Of a stretch of 64,000 nucleotides of DNA, positions 18,334-28,640 are shown one piece after another. The notes below the pieces were generated by a model. That model was not told the DNA's origin and did no database searches. It worked only from the letters and a program-made list of their open reading frames with translations. Source of the DNA: Dryas octopetala (Eukaryota; Streptophyta; Magnoliopsida; Rosales; Rosaceae); contig OY992835.1 in NCBI GenBank assembly GCA_963921425.1, positions 13,826,001 through 13,890,000 of the forward strand. Direction: 5' to 3'. Within the stretch, counting starts at the first letter, position 1. The number at the start of each line of letters is the position of its first letter. A program made the translations under genes and the position numbers.

Positions 18334-20102
18334 ATGGCGGCACCACCCCCAAGGCCAAAGCGACACTTTCCATGGCTGGTGCCACTCATAAGTTTGGTTG
18401 AAATCGGGATGTTCATATACATCATGTATGAAAACAATTGCCCATCCCAAATCCCAAAAGATTTGTGTTTGGGACACAAATTTTTGGATAGGTTCTCTTT
18501 CCAACCCAGAAGTGAAAACGCCATGCTTGGTCCTGCCCCAGAAACGTAATTTCCTCTTTATATCTGTCTCTAACTAGTTATTGCACACAGATAACTTAAA
18601 TCTAATTGCTGCTATTTGCTTTCAGCCTTACAAAACTAGGAGCCCTTGATAGGAAACTAGTGTTGCACGGTGAAGCATGGCGCCTCTTTTCGTACATGTG
18701 GCTTCATGCTGGAGTCATTCAGTTGACTGTCAATGTGTTCGTCCTTAATGCCATGATAGGACTCAAGATGGAGCACGAGTTCGGATTTCGTAAGGAATTT
18801 TAGATGCAAGACATGTCAATTGGCAAAATAAACTTCCATGGGATGGGATCAGTGTATGTACACGCCCAACATGTCTCCACCTCACCTAATGAGAGTGATA
18901 GACACATAAAATATATATATATACACACGTCCATCTCATAGAAGTTTTTTCTCTATCAACTATTCAACTGACTTATTAGTTTTTACATGATCAATGCTAG
19001 CTTTGGTTAGCTAACTGAAAGTTCGTGCGGTTTGGATTTCGCAGTCAGATTTGGATTGGTGTTTTTTCTTTCCGGATTAGGTGGAGCTCTAGCGAATTGT
19101 CTTAACATTCTTAAACACCCCCAGAATGGCAGTCCTCTATCATCTGTTGGCCCAGTTGGGGCAATTTTTGGACTGATGGGAGCCTCCCTTTCTGAGATTA
19201 TCACAAACTGGACTGTCACCGAGGCTAAGGTAACCTTTCTTTTCTTTCCCTTATTACTTTCAATAAATCAAAGAACCCACAGCTAAAACTTGGATCCTCT
19301 GCTTGTTTGTTTTCTGTGTTATGTCTTGCTTATGTCTAAAACTATGTTGTTTTAGACTTCTATTCAATTAGTGGTTTTCTAGAGATGATGACTGTTAAAA
19401 TTTGTATATTCATGTAGGATAGACTTGATATTTCATGTTTGAATCAAGTCATCCTATACATATCTGCAAATTTTAAGTTCTAGAGAAGGACTACCAATTT
19501 AATTAATTTTTCAATATAAACTCTAAACCCAAAACGCTTTACCTTAAATTTGGACACAAGCACAATATTATTTTGCACAGCTAATATTAAATTAATCCAT
19601 GAGGATCGATATATATGCATCTAACAAGTAAGTTTCCTATTCAGATCTCATCCTTCATGACAATCGTCCTCAGTGGTGCCCTGTTCTTGGTCCTATTCTT
19701 TATTCTGAAAATTGACATGTCAGTTCATGTGGGAGGACTCATCGCCGGATTTTTCCTTGGTTTTGTTTTTCTTGTAAAGCCTCAGCTTGGATATGTAAGC
19801 AGTAAGTACATTTCATCAGACACTAATGTCAAAAGTACAGCAAGGCACAACCTCTGTCAATATATTTTAGGGATCGTTGGTTTAGTTGCCTTAGTTGCTT
19901 TGTAAGTGTTCCCTAATTCTTGCTTCTCTCTCTTGACCATTTATTGAAAAATACACAATGAAAACCAATCAACCAGTCTCTGATAAATTGTTCATCTTTT
20001 TTCTTTCTTATCTTAATTTACAGATATGGAGTTGGCTTCGATAAGCTATTTAATGTCAAGGAAATCAAACAGGATTTTTCCGACACCGCCAACAACTATT
20101 GA
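18334..20102 (+). CDS. RHOMBOID-like protein copy 2, predicted catalytically inactive
   Basis: Exons 18334-18545, 18626-18789, 19045-19229, 19645-19901 and 20024-20102 join in phase to give 298 residues with the same intron phases as copies 1 and 3. All membrane segments and the luminal loop (NNCPSQIPKDLCLG) are kept. The active-site motif, however, reads SVGPVGAIFGLMG, with Val163 in place of the catalytic Ser. The oxyanion His of HxxxN is Gln103 (VIQLTVN). The partner His (SVHVGG) remains. The start codon used by copy 1 is lost here, so translation would begin at the ATG at 18334 with a shorter tail. No stop or frameshift breaks the frame. This fits a pseudoprotease rather than a random pseudogene, although early decay is possible. 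Confidence 0.88.
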
Positions 20103-20298
20103 GCTTGTAATAGTTTTGAGTAATAGGCAAACTATACTTGTTTGTATAGGAAAAACATACCAGGGTGTGGATGCATACTTGTGAATGTTCTGATATTCGT
20201 GTATATGAGGGGGATATATGGTTGTGGGGATATTGTGAGAGAGATGCTTGGTTTTGGGAATTTTTCTTAATCAGAAATTTTCTTTTTTGACATATTGT
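20103..20298. other. 3' flank of rhomboid copy 2
   Basis: Contains a sequence (GATGCATACTTGTGAATGTT and neighbours) similar to the DNA downstream of rhomboid copy 3 near 24206-24250. It belongs to the duplicated unit. Confidence 0.5.
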
Positions 20299-20730
20299 TT
20301 CAGTTTCAGAATTTTTCTGCATTTTTTGGATTAAACAAACCAGGCATTGTTCATAGAAGCTATGGTAATTAATCAACTTGAGAAAGTTCATTGGATAATG
20401 TGAAGTCAGTTTCGTTTTATTTCAATGAAAGCAAAACTTAGGCTGCAAAATCAAGATACATGATCATATCTGCACTTGCCAGTATGCATAGCACACATTT
20501 AGTAGGAACAAATTCTATGCGTCTCAAATGATTGAGAATCTCTCGTAGGAACCTGCAACCGTCGAGAAGAAAAGAATTGTGCAAACAGCATATCATCTAT
20601 TGCTTTACGGCATCAGTTTCAAATCTTGACAGACAAAACTTGTAATATAACAAACAGGGGAGGACTTACAGAGGTACAAATTATAGAAACAAATGCAAAC
20701 TTGGGAAGGTTAAGTCTATGCAAGATCAAT
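20299..20730 (-). pseudogene. Truncated duplicate of the DCC gene 3' end
   Basis: The segment aligns over most of its length with 25244-25768, the 3' UTR, last exon, last intron and part of exon 4 of the intact DCC gene. Shared words include GTTTCAGAATTTTTCTGCAT, CAGTTTCAAATCTTGA and AACAAACAGGGGAGGACTTA. Most of the last coding exon is deleted or scrambled (20515-20555), and the copy ends abruptly near 20730 within exon 4. It lies behind rhomboid copy 2 in the same tail-to-tail layout as the intact DCC gene behind copy 3. The duplication therefore covered rhomboid plus the DCC end. Confidence 0.85.
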
Positions 20731-20749
20731 GAATCCCCCTTAAACTCTT

Positions 20750-21640
20750 TTATGTTTGTAGGAGTAGGCCATTCAAGTATGGCCTGAATTTTACTGGGAT
20801 CAGTAGTTACTCCCTAGCTCTCTTGTAATCACAAGACCAAGATGTTTTGATGATGTCCAAAATAAAGCACTTCTTGACTTCTTGACAAGCAGTTGGTGTT
20901 GCTGCAGAATAGCAAGTATTGTATGTTGCAGATGCTGGAGATGAAATGCTACTTCGGATTAATATATACCATCCAAAAGTAACAAAATGAACTACCTCAA
21001 ATGGGGTCTGAAAATCTCATTCATAATTAAGACTCTGAAATGTGGCTGGGGCATTGGTTAAACCAAATGGCATCACAAAAAATTTATAACAGCCATCATG
21101 GGTCCTAAAAGCAGTCTTTTCATTATTGTCACTATATATCCTAATCTGGTGATAGCCAGACCTCAAATCCCGGCTTAGAAAAATACTTAACCCTATGCAA
21201 TTCACATCAATACACAGTCTCCAAGTTCCATTTTTATTTCGTACTAAAAGAACCGGAAATGAAAAAGGGCTATTGCTTGGCCTTATTAATCCACCTTCTA
21301 ACTAACTCCTTAACATTCTCAATTTCAGTTTTTTCTGAAATAAGGCATACCTATAAGGGCTAATGCTCATAGGCTGACTGCCTGGTGCCAACACCTTATG
21401 ATGATCATGACTTATATTTGAAGGTAAATTAAACTTTAGATGTTTGGAACAAGTCATTATACCTGGTAATCAACTGCTCATCAAGCTCTTTGTGGTTTGG
21501 GAAGTTGAAAGTTATGGTAGAAGTAGCTTATGTGCTGAGTCTTGTAACAAATACAAAACTGCTCCAAGCTGGCCTTGCTTGAGCCCCAAATAAGACATCC
21601 CAGCCACCCCAATGTTATTGCATAAGATCTGTCGAGAGTT
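20750..21640 (-). pseudogene. Ty3/gypsy pol relic (reverse transcriptase), minus strand
   Basis: On the minus strand the open stretch 21205-21017 contains [20 protein letters not shown] and [14 protein letters not shown], classic chromovirus/gypsy reverse transcriptase motifs. Downstream on the same strand, broken in frame, come matches to a HLQHLQ...LAILQQHQL segment and a DPSKIQAILEWPTP-like segment (about 20930-20760). Several frameshifts and stops separate them. No LTRs were found. It is an old, dead fragment unrelated to the Tat element at the left edge. Confidence 0.85.
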
Positions 21641-21962
21641 AATTATGTTGGTTTTGATTTTTAGAAGTTGTAGATTAAATTGGATTTGAAAGGTTACAAA
21701 ACCAATTAAACCGAATCAATAATCATAAATTTATGTACTTTTATGAGGTTTTTTAAAGATTGGTGGGATGAATTTATGTACTTATAAGTTATATGAATTA
21801 TTTTTAACTTTTAGTATATAGTTTCATTAAGTTTGTAACTGTGCTAATTTTGTGAAGCATAAAACCGATGAAAACCAATTTTGTTATCCGATCTTTTTGT
21901 TCTCTTTTTCTTTTAGAATGGAAGGCTATGAGGTGAAAGGACCATTAAGTAATATTCTCCTA
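21641..21962. other. Intergenic upstream of rhomboid copy 3
   Basis: AT-rich, nothing recognised. Confidence 0.5.
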
Positions 21963-22000
21963 TCTATTATCAGGAAAATTACCTAACTTAACTACCATCC
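21963..22000 (+). promoter_or_regulatory. Shared promoter block, copy 3
   Basis: TCTATTATCAGGAAAATTAC and ACCTAACTTAACTACCATCC correspond to the blocks at 14691 and 18081. It is more diverged than those two are from each other, in line with copy 3 being the outlier. Confidence 0.55.
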
Positions 22001-22136
22001 CAGCCAAACTCATTCCTTGCCACCCAGAGCCAATATCTCTCTCATCTCTCTCTCTTCCTGACAACTTGGTGCAAATTAGCATCCGTTGCCTCGATAGCAC
22101 CGGTTGCAGTGCGCACCTCTTCCTCCCGCAGACGAT

Positions 22137-24054
22137 ATGGGGAAGAGACCACTATCCTCCGATGTTGAAAAGGGCCATCGTCACAAGTCTAAACCGCCCC
22201 CGCCCCCGCCACATTTTTGCCCTCCACCCCAAAAGCCATGGTTCCCGTGGCTGGTGCCACTCAATCTCATGACTAACATCGCCATGTTCATCTACTCCAT
22301 GTATGTCAATGATTGCCCATCCACACCCGTAGGGGACTACTGTGTTTTGCCCTTTTTGAAGAGGTTCTCTTTCCAACCCTTGAAAGAAAACCCCCTCCTT
22401 GGTCCTACAGCAATCACGTAACAACTTCCTCCCCCTCTCTCTCAATGATTTCTATTTTCTGTTCTTTTCTTTTTAACTTTTCTGCTAACTGGATTACAAA
22501 ATTCGGATGGTTTTGCAAAAGATCATTGAATTCAATTTATATCATTTGGATTCCTAGACCTTATTTAAGTACGTACCTTAGACCCATAAAACCGAGGTAA
22601 GATATTTTGGGGCATCAGAAGGTCGAGTCTTTCTCAATGAGGGACACAACCATTACCTACTTGTAGATCCATGTTATCCCATAGCGCAGGGAACAACCCC
22701 CTTTAATCCCCCAAATCACACATACGCCGGCGTTTAGGCAATGAGTCGGGTTGCTCCGCCAATTTTCATACATTCCTAACCCAATTAGGCCTTACTTTAA
22801 TTAGCTACAACTTATTGCACATAGTCGAGCTGGTCGAATCCATGCAAAACCTTAATCCAATTGCTTCTGTTTGCAGTCTGAGAAACCTAGGAGCCCTCGA
22901 ACGGGAATTTGTGGAGGAAGGAGAAGGATGGCGCCTCTTGTCTTGCATGTGGCTTCATGCTGGAGTCGTTCATTTACTTGCCAATATGCTGAGCCTTTTG
23001 TTCATCGGATTCCGGCTTGAGCAGGAATTCGGATTTAGTAAGTACTTAAGATCATTCAGGATATATCAACTCAGTTTTCACATGATGATCATAAATAATT
23101 AAGCATGCCAACTGTTTTTTACTGTTTGGATTTTGCAGTCAGAATAGGACTCTTGTATGTGCTTTCTGGATTAGGTGGAAGTGTATCATCTTCTATTCAT
23201 CTTAGAAACACTGATAAGCCAACTATATCAGTTGGTGCATCTGGGGCACTTTTTGGATTGTTGGGAGGCATGCTTTCTGAGCTTCTAACAAACTGGACAA
23301 TCTATACAAATAAGGTAACCCTTCTTTCCTCTTATTCCCTTGTTTTCAATAACTCTAATTAACTGGTAATTCAAGAAACCCTCAGCTATCATCCCATTTC
23401 AGGTCGAGTCCGGAACATTTGCTTATATGATGATATTGGACTTATATCCAAAACCGTCTTTTCAAACTTTCATTTCATTATCTTTGCAATACAAACTTTA
23501 AATACTATACTCAAAACAACATTGTTTGTACAAAAGCATCATATCAGCACATAAACATGAGCAGAGAATCCTATTTCAGATTGATGAGGGACGCGTCTAA
23601 GATCTAACTTTCCTATTCAGTGCACAACGCTCCTGATGCTCATCGTCATCATTGCCGCGAATTTGGCCCTCGGGTTTATACCGAAAGTGGACAATTCAGC
23701 TCACATAGGAGGATTCCTAGCAGGATTTTTCCTTGGCTTTGTTCTTCTTGTTCGTCCTCAGTTTGGATATGTAAACCGCAAGTACATTCCATCAACCTAT
23801 GAAGGTTTACGTAAATCTAGGCACAAAACCTATCAGTATGTGCTAGGGATTGTTTCTCTGGTTATCTTAGTTCTTGGGTAAGGTTCTAACTTTGTTTTCT
23901 TTCCTTCTTACAATTTTGTGAAGGATACAAAATGAAATCTAATTATCTCCAGTCTGATAAATTTCTCTCTTCTTTTCTTTTTCCTTTTTTCAGATTTGCA
24001 TATGCCTTCGGTAAACTATATGGTGTTAAGGAAGTGAAAAATCTTAATTTCTAG
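22137..24054 (+). CDS. RBL5: RHOMBOID-like intramembrane serine protease, copy 3
   Basis: Exons 22137-22417, 22877-23037, 23139-23314, 23621-23877 and 23994-24054 join in phase to 311 residues. The N-terminus ([19 protein letters not shown], then a proline run) is the basic/Pro-rich type of plant rhomboids, and [18 protein letters not shown] is the conserved pre-core motif. The core has [33 protein letters not shown] with Ser182, and NSAHIGG with His234. The usual catalytic dyad and oxyanion residues are therefore present. It is the most canonical of the three and lies tail-to-tail with the DCC gene, as RBL5 does in Arabidopsis from memory. It probably acts in the secretory pathway or plasma membrane; no transit peptide is evident. 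Confidence 0.93.
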
Positions 24055-24645
24055 AAATCAAATGAATACTCTTCACAGTTCAATTGCCTATTCTTCAAGA
24101 ATTGCAGGTATAACACCACAAACTATACTTCCTTATATCAGCAAAGCAAAAAAGATGCATGAAACAACATGTATATCTAACTTGCATCTAAATTTATTGC
24201 TGATGTATGGATTTATACTTGTGGATGTTCAGATATAAGTATATATGTGTACACTATACATGCATGTATCTTGAAAACCAGACAACCAGAAGCCACTACA
24301 GATTCGAATATGGTTTCACTTGCTATACTCAAGTACATATTGGTCCAAAAGATATAGGAAATCAAAATACTTGAATGACCACTTTATACTCAAGGTTATA
24401 TATGACTCAAACATTATTTCAGAATCATTTATTCGAATTTTTTTTCTTTCTGTAATTAGCAGAACTTGTAGAGTATACCACATATATGTAAATATAAGGA
24501 AATGTTTTCTTATCAGATAGTCTAGTATGTTATCAGACAACCTAGCATGTTATGTTGTCAAACTGTAATAAAGACATAGTTTAGATTGAAAGTCTGATAA
24601 CAAAACATGTCAAAAATTTGGCAAGAAGACATTACCCTAAACATA

Positions 24646-24679
<34 letters not shown>

Positions 24680-25522
24680 CATACATATATGGATATATAT
24701 ATATATATACATACATATATAGATATATATAGATATATATATGTATGTATGTATTTATATATATTCCAAGTTACTAATGAAGAATTGTTCTTTCTATCTT
24801 ATCTGTATCTGTAAAGTTTTTACAGTAACTTTACAAGATGATGGCTTATGCTCATCATGCCAATGATAAGTAAAATATGAAATTTGCAAATTATAAGACC
24901 TTCATTGCTAACGGCCTTTGATTAAAATTTCCCTTTTTTTTTCCCAAAAAGTATCAAAATGAGTTTTACCCTAAACATCAAGATGGTAAACACTAAACAG
25001 GCTGTGAGAAAGACATAATCTGCTATCACCCCAAATAGACATGAAATACTCAAAACAAACTTGCGGATGTGCATTCGCGCACACACAGAAAGTTGACCAC
25101 AAAAAAGTGATTTTAGCATGATGGAAGAGGAACAGCTAGACTATGAGCTAAGACAGCAGGGAATCTTCTAAGATAAGAGGGAGTAGATGAAGGCAATGCT
25201 ATATTGTAGCCAAGGTAGCAATATTGATGAGTTCTGTAATTTCTGTTTCAGAATTTTTCTGCATTTTCTATTAAACAACCCAAGCATTATTAATGACGAG
25301 TTAGCCTCCTAATTCACATGCAAACTGTATTTCTAGATCTCTTGTTAATACTAAGCTATATAGTAATTAACTTGAGAATGTTCATAGGATAACTATGAAG
25401 CCAATTTCATTCTATTTCAATGAAAACTGAAAAGTAAAACTTAGGTGCAAAATCAAGATCATCAGATCTGCACTGACCAATATACATACCATTCCTTAGC
25501 AGGAAATTAAGTATTCTAATTT
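24055..25522. other. Intergenic, includes 3' UTR of the DCC gene
   Basis: Contains the AT microsatellite at 24649-24770. The part from about 25244 is the 3' UTR of the minus-strand DCC gene, recognised by its duplicate at 20299. No other gene. Confidence 0.6.
24649..24770. repeat. (TA/GT)n microsatellite
   Basis: A GTGTGTGT start passes into long TATATA runs with interspersed CATACATA and GTATGTATGT words. It is self-complementary and probably length-variable. Confidence 0.9.
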
Positions 25523-27615
25523 CTATATCTCACATGACTCTGAGCGACCAAAAACTGTGTAGCGGTTGTTTGCAACATTGTCATATGCAAAATCCCGTAT
25601 TAACCTGCCACCATCCAGAAGAAAAACCCATGGATTATATTATCTACTAATTCTTCCATCAGTTTCAAATCTTGATAGACAAATATTATAAAGTAACAAA
25701 CAGGGGAGGACTTACAAAGGCACAAATTGTAGAAAGAATGCTAGCTGTGGGAAGGGTAAGTCTATGTATTCCATTATCTTCAGAACAGCTTCTGACTTGA
25801 TAAATGATCTGAAATCCACCATCACATCTCTCAACTTTTGTCACATAATCATTTTACAAATTTATCAGCTACATCCTAAGTTATAATATATTTAGAATGG
25901 CACTAGTTGGAATCGTCCACTTCAGAAACTGTTTTACTAAAAGAATAATTTAAATAAGAAAAGTTCATCTCTTCCACCACTTGTTCTTCAAAACAAATTA
26001 AATCATTCATCAGAAAACTTGATGATTGAAAACTCAACTTGTACCACTATGCTTAAAGCTTATTCAAAACTGCTCTTGATTAACACTGAAGTCATTGTAT
26101 ATACCTATCCTTTTCGACAAGCACAACACTTGAAATATCATCAGGAGCTCTTCCCGACCTTCTTAGCAGTTTCTTCCCTGCTTCACTCTGGAGAGCTTCA
26201 AACCTTATCGATCTGTTAATAGTGGGTTCAACCATTAAACAGGAATAAACGTACTGATATTAAATAATTCGCACTCATGAAAATATGGAAGTCATGAAGC
26301 AAAGATTTCATTTTCTTTTTGCTCTTACCGTAATATTCTTATTACATAGCTATCTATCTCTGGAAGTTCAATATATGTAGCCTTACTAGGGATGTGCTAT
26401 ATAGTAGCACCCAGATAAAAGATTTAAACTGCTACAAGGAATTTTAACCAGCTAGAAGTCCTCTGTAAGCAAAAGAAGGGAAACACTGTTGAATGGTGAT
26501 TGCATCACTGTAATCAACATTTGTAATTAAATTTTCCACAAATCAGAACATTTCATATTCTTTGGGAAATTCTTAACTCTAAGCTTAAGATATAAACTAC
26601 TCTTATACATCAAGAAGAATATCAGGAAAACCATAAGAATCTTATAACAAAATCTCCATATTGAAACAATTGATCCTAAGCATGGCTTTTCATATCCTTG
26701 TATGCCAACATATGGCACAAGTTTTGTGGAGGAAGTCCAGCAGGACCCGTTTCAATTCTTTGGTTTAGGGATCATCATACTTGGGAGTCCAGAAAAATAA
26801 AAGAAAGATGAAAATCTAACCTATTTCGATCGTTATCACGCACGAACTTTACACCTCCATTACATAAGTTGCAAACACCTGTAAAACAAAAGTTTGGCAA
26901 TCATGTTTACTCATTACGTCTGTAATACAGGTGCAATTCAAGCACCACAAAATGTGACATTAATCCTCATTTATTTCAGCAGAAATTTATCTTCTATTTC
27001 TGAATATCTTCTCATAAGACAAACATAATAATGTGAAGAATACAAAACATAAAATTAAAAGAGTAGAACATAACATTAAAACATAATAAAGGGTATAACA
27101 CAAAACATAAGACAAACATATTAACTCTTTATTGGCTGCACCCATTAAACATCACACAACAAAATCATCTTCCATAATTATTACATAAACTTAAACATGA
27201 TCCTGCGGTCACATGATTTAATATCTTCCATGAAGTAAATAGTATAAGATGGTAATAAGTTTTAGTATTTTCCTTTTAAATTTATTTTAAACATGAATAT
27301 GTGTTTCCATTTCAATGCAAGACTCAGATAATGCAACTTCTAATTGAAAGTACAAAACATAAGATTAAAAGGGTTACTCTTATACCAAGCGCAAGCTAGC
27401 ATAACGTAGAGATTATGTGCTAAAATGATCATCTTACCGTCAAATAACATGATGGGCCTCGTGTCATGTTCAAAGAAGCCCGAAGTCGCTTCGACCCAGT
27501 CCACACTATCGCCTCGGGTTGGGGACACAGTAGCAAAGGTAGTGAGTCTTCGTCTAACGTGCGCCGGCCGTGACAAGCTGAGTCGTACGCACCCACCAGG
27601 AACAAGAAGCGCCAT
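25523..27615 (-). CDS. DCC-family thiol-disulfide oxidoreductase, predicted plastid protein
   Basis: Five exons on the minus strand (27615-27438, 26878-26821, 26212-26105, 25808-25716, 25604-25523) give 172 residues with all junctions in phase. The N-terminus is basic and Ser/Arg-rich (MALLVPGGCVRLSLSRPAHV), as in a plastid or mitochondrial transit peptide. It is followed by RPIMLFDGVCNLCNGGVKF. DGVCNLC holds the C-x2-C pair (C62, C65) that gives the DCC (DUF393) family its name and suggests redox activity. Later conserved parts are RFEALQSEAGKKLL, IMEYIDLPFPQLAFF and the C-terminal RYTVFGRSESCEI. Length and order match Arabidopsis At1g52590, from memory. A broken duplicate of its 3' end lies at 20299-20730. 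The physiological substrate is unknown. Confidence 0.92.
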
Positions 27616-28503
27616 GAAAACTGTTAGTTAGCTTCGCCGCCAATGACTGTTATTGAAACCAGAATTTTGGAAGCAAGGAATTCAGACCAAAAAGAAAAAT
27701 AGAAAGCAATGATGAAATAATTAGTAGTAAGAGTCACCTTGGAGTTCTTGGTAATTACATAAAATGCCCTTGGCTAGATTGAATGGGTTCGTGTTGTGGC
27801 ATGGGTCAAATAGGAAATGTGTCTCTAAATTTGCACTCCGTTTACGTGGCTTCAGAAGTTGGGTACCACGTGGAAGTTCAGATACCAATAAACTCACTTC
27901 TTTTATTTATTGTTTTATATTTGGAAATAGGCATGCAAAATGGGCCGTTCGGGTTGGAATGTCGGATGGTTCGGACTGGGCGAGCCTTATGCTAAATAAG
28001 CTAGGTCCAGGCCGTAACCAGGGGCCTAAAAACCTTCAGGCTATTAATCGAGGTTTGTTTGGCTTATTTTGGCCTCTCTTTGATTAATTAAAAAATTAAA
28101 TTAATTGAGATAAAGTTTGAAACGAAATATATTATGTATAACCAATATATAATTACGTAGCGTAACCAATCCCCGTCTTATGATATTAGTGGACGACGGG
28201 TTTATACTTGTATGGTCTTGTATGAGCCATTTCTATAGGCCTACGAAAATGTCACAAAGCTAAGATGTCACCATATCAAAACCAGTCCAAAACCATGTGA
28301 TCCTTGTAGTTTAAGCGATGTTTCACTAAGGTCCTTATGGTTTCAATTGGGCCAATATTTTCCTTGCAATTTTATAACTTTTGCAACATCCTTTTCCATC
28401 AAATTGCTCAACAAAAATGGCACATGTGAGGTGTTTAATTTAGACTTCTTCGGTGGTTTAACTTTATTGTCATTATCTAAAATACCACAACTTGTGGTTT
28501 TTT
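27616..28503. other. Intergenic with old repeat debris
   Basis: The left part should hold the DCC promoter. A word at about 28137-28180 (GTATAACCAATATATAATTA and GCGTAACCAATC) matches the outer end of the long-TIR element that begins near 28640, so a second, older copy of that terminus may lie here. No gene. Confidence 0.45.
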
Positions 28504-28640
28504 GATGATACTGGTTTCCTTGTTGATTCTATAAGGCGATTTCTTTGTCTCATATTTCTCACCAAGTTAATGGTGTGGCCTATAGGCTAGCTAGATTGGC
28601 TATTTTGATTTCAAATTTGTGCCCTGATCAGGAAAAATTA
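28504..28640 (+). pseudogene. LINE-type RNase H tail fragment
   Basis: One open frame reads ISHQVNGVAYRLARLAI, the terminal motif of the RNase H domain carried by many plant non-LTR retrotransposons and their gene-like derivatives. The catalytic part is absent. It sits between two copies of the same TIR-like sequence (28137 and 28645), so it may have been carried or interrupted by that element. Confidence 0.5.
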
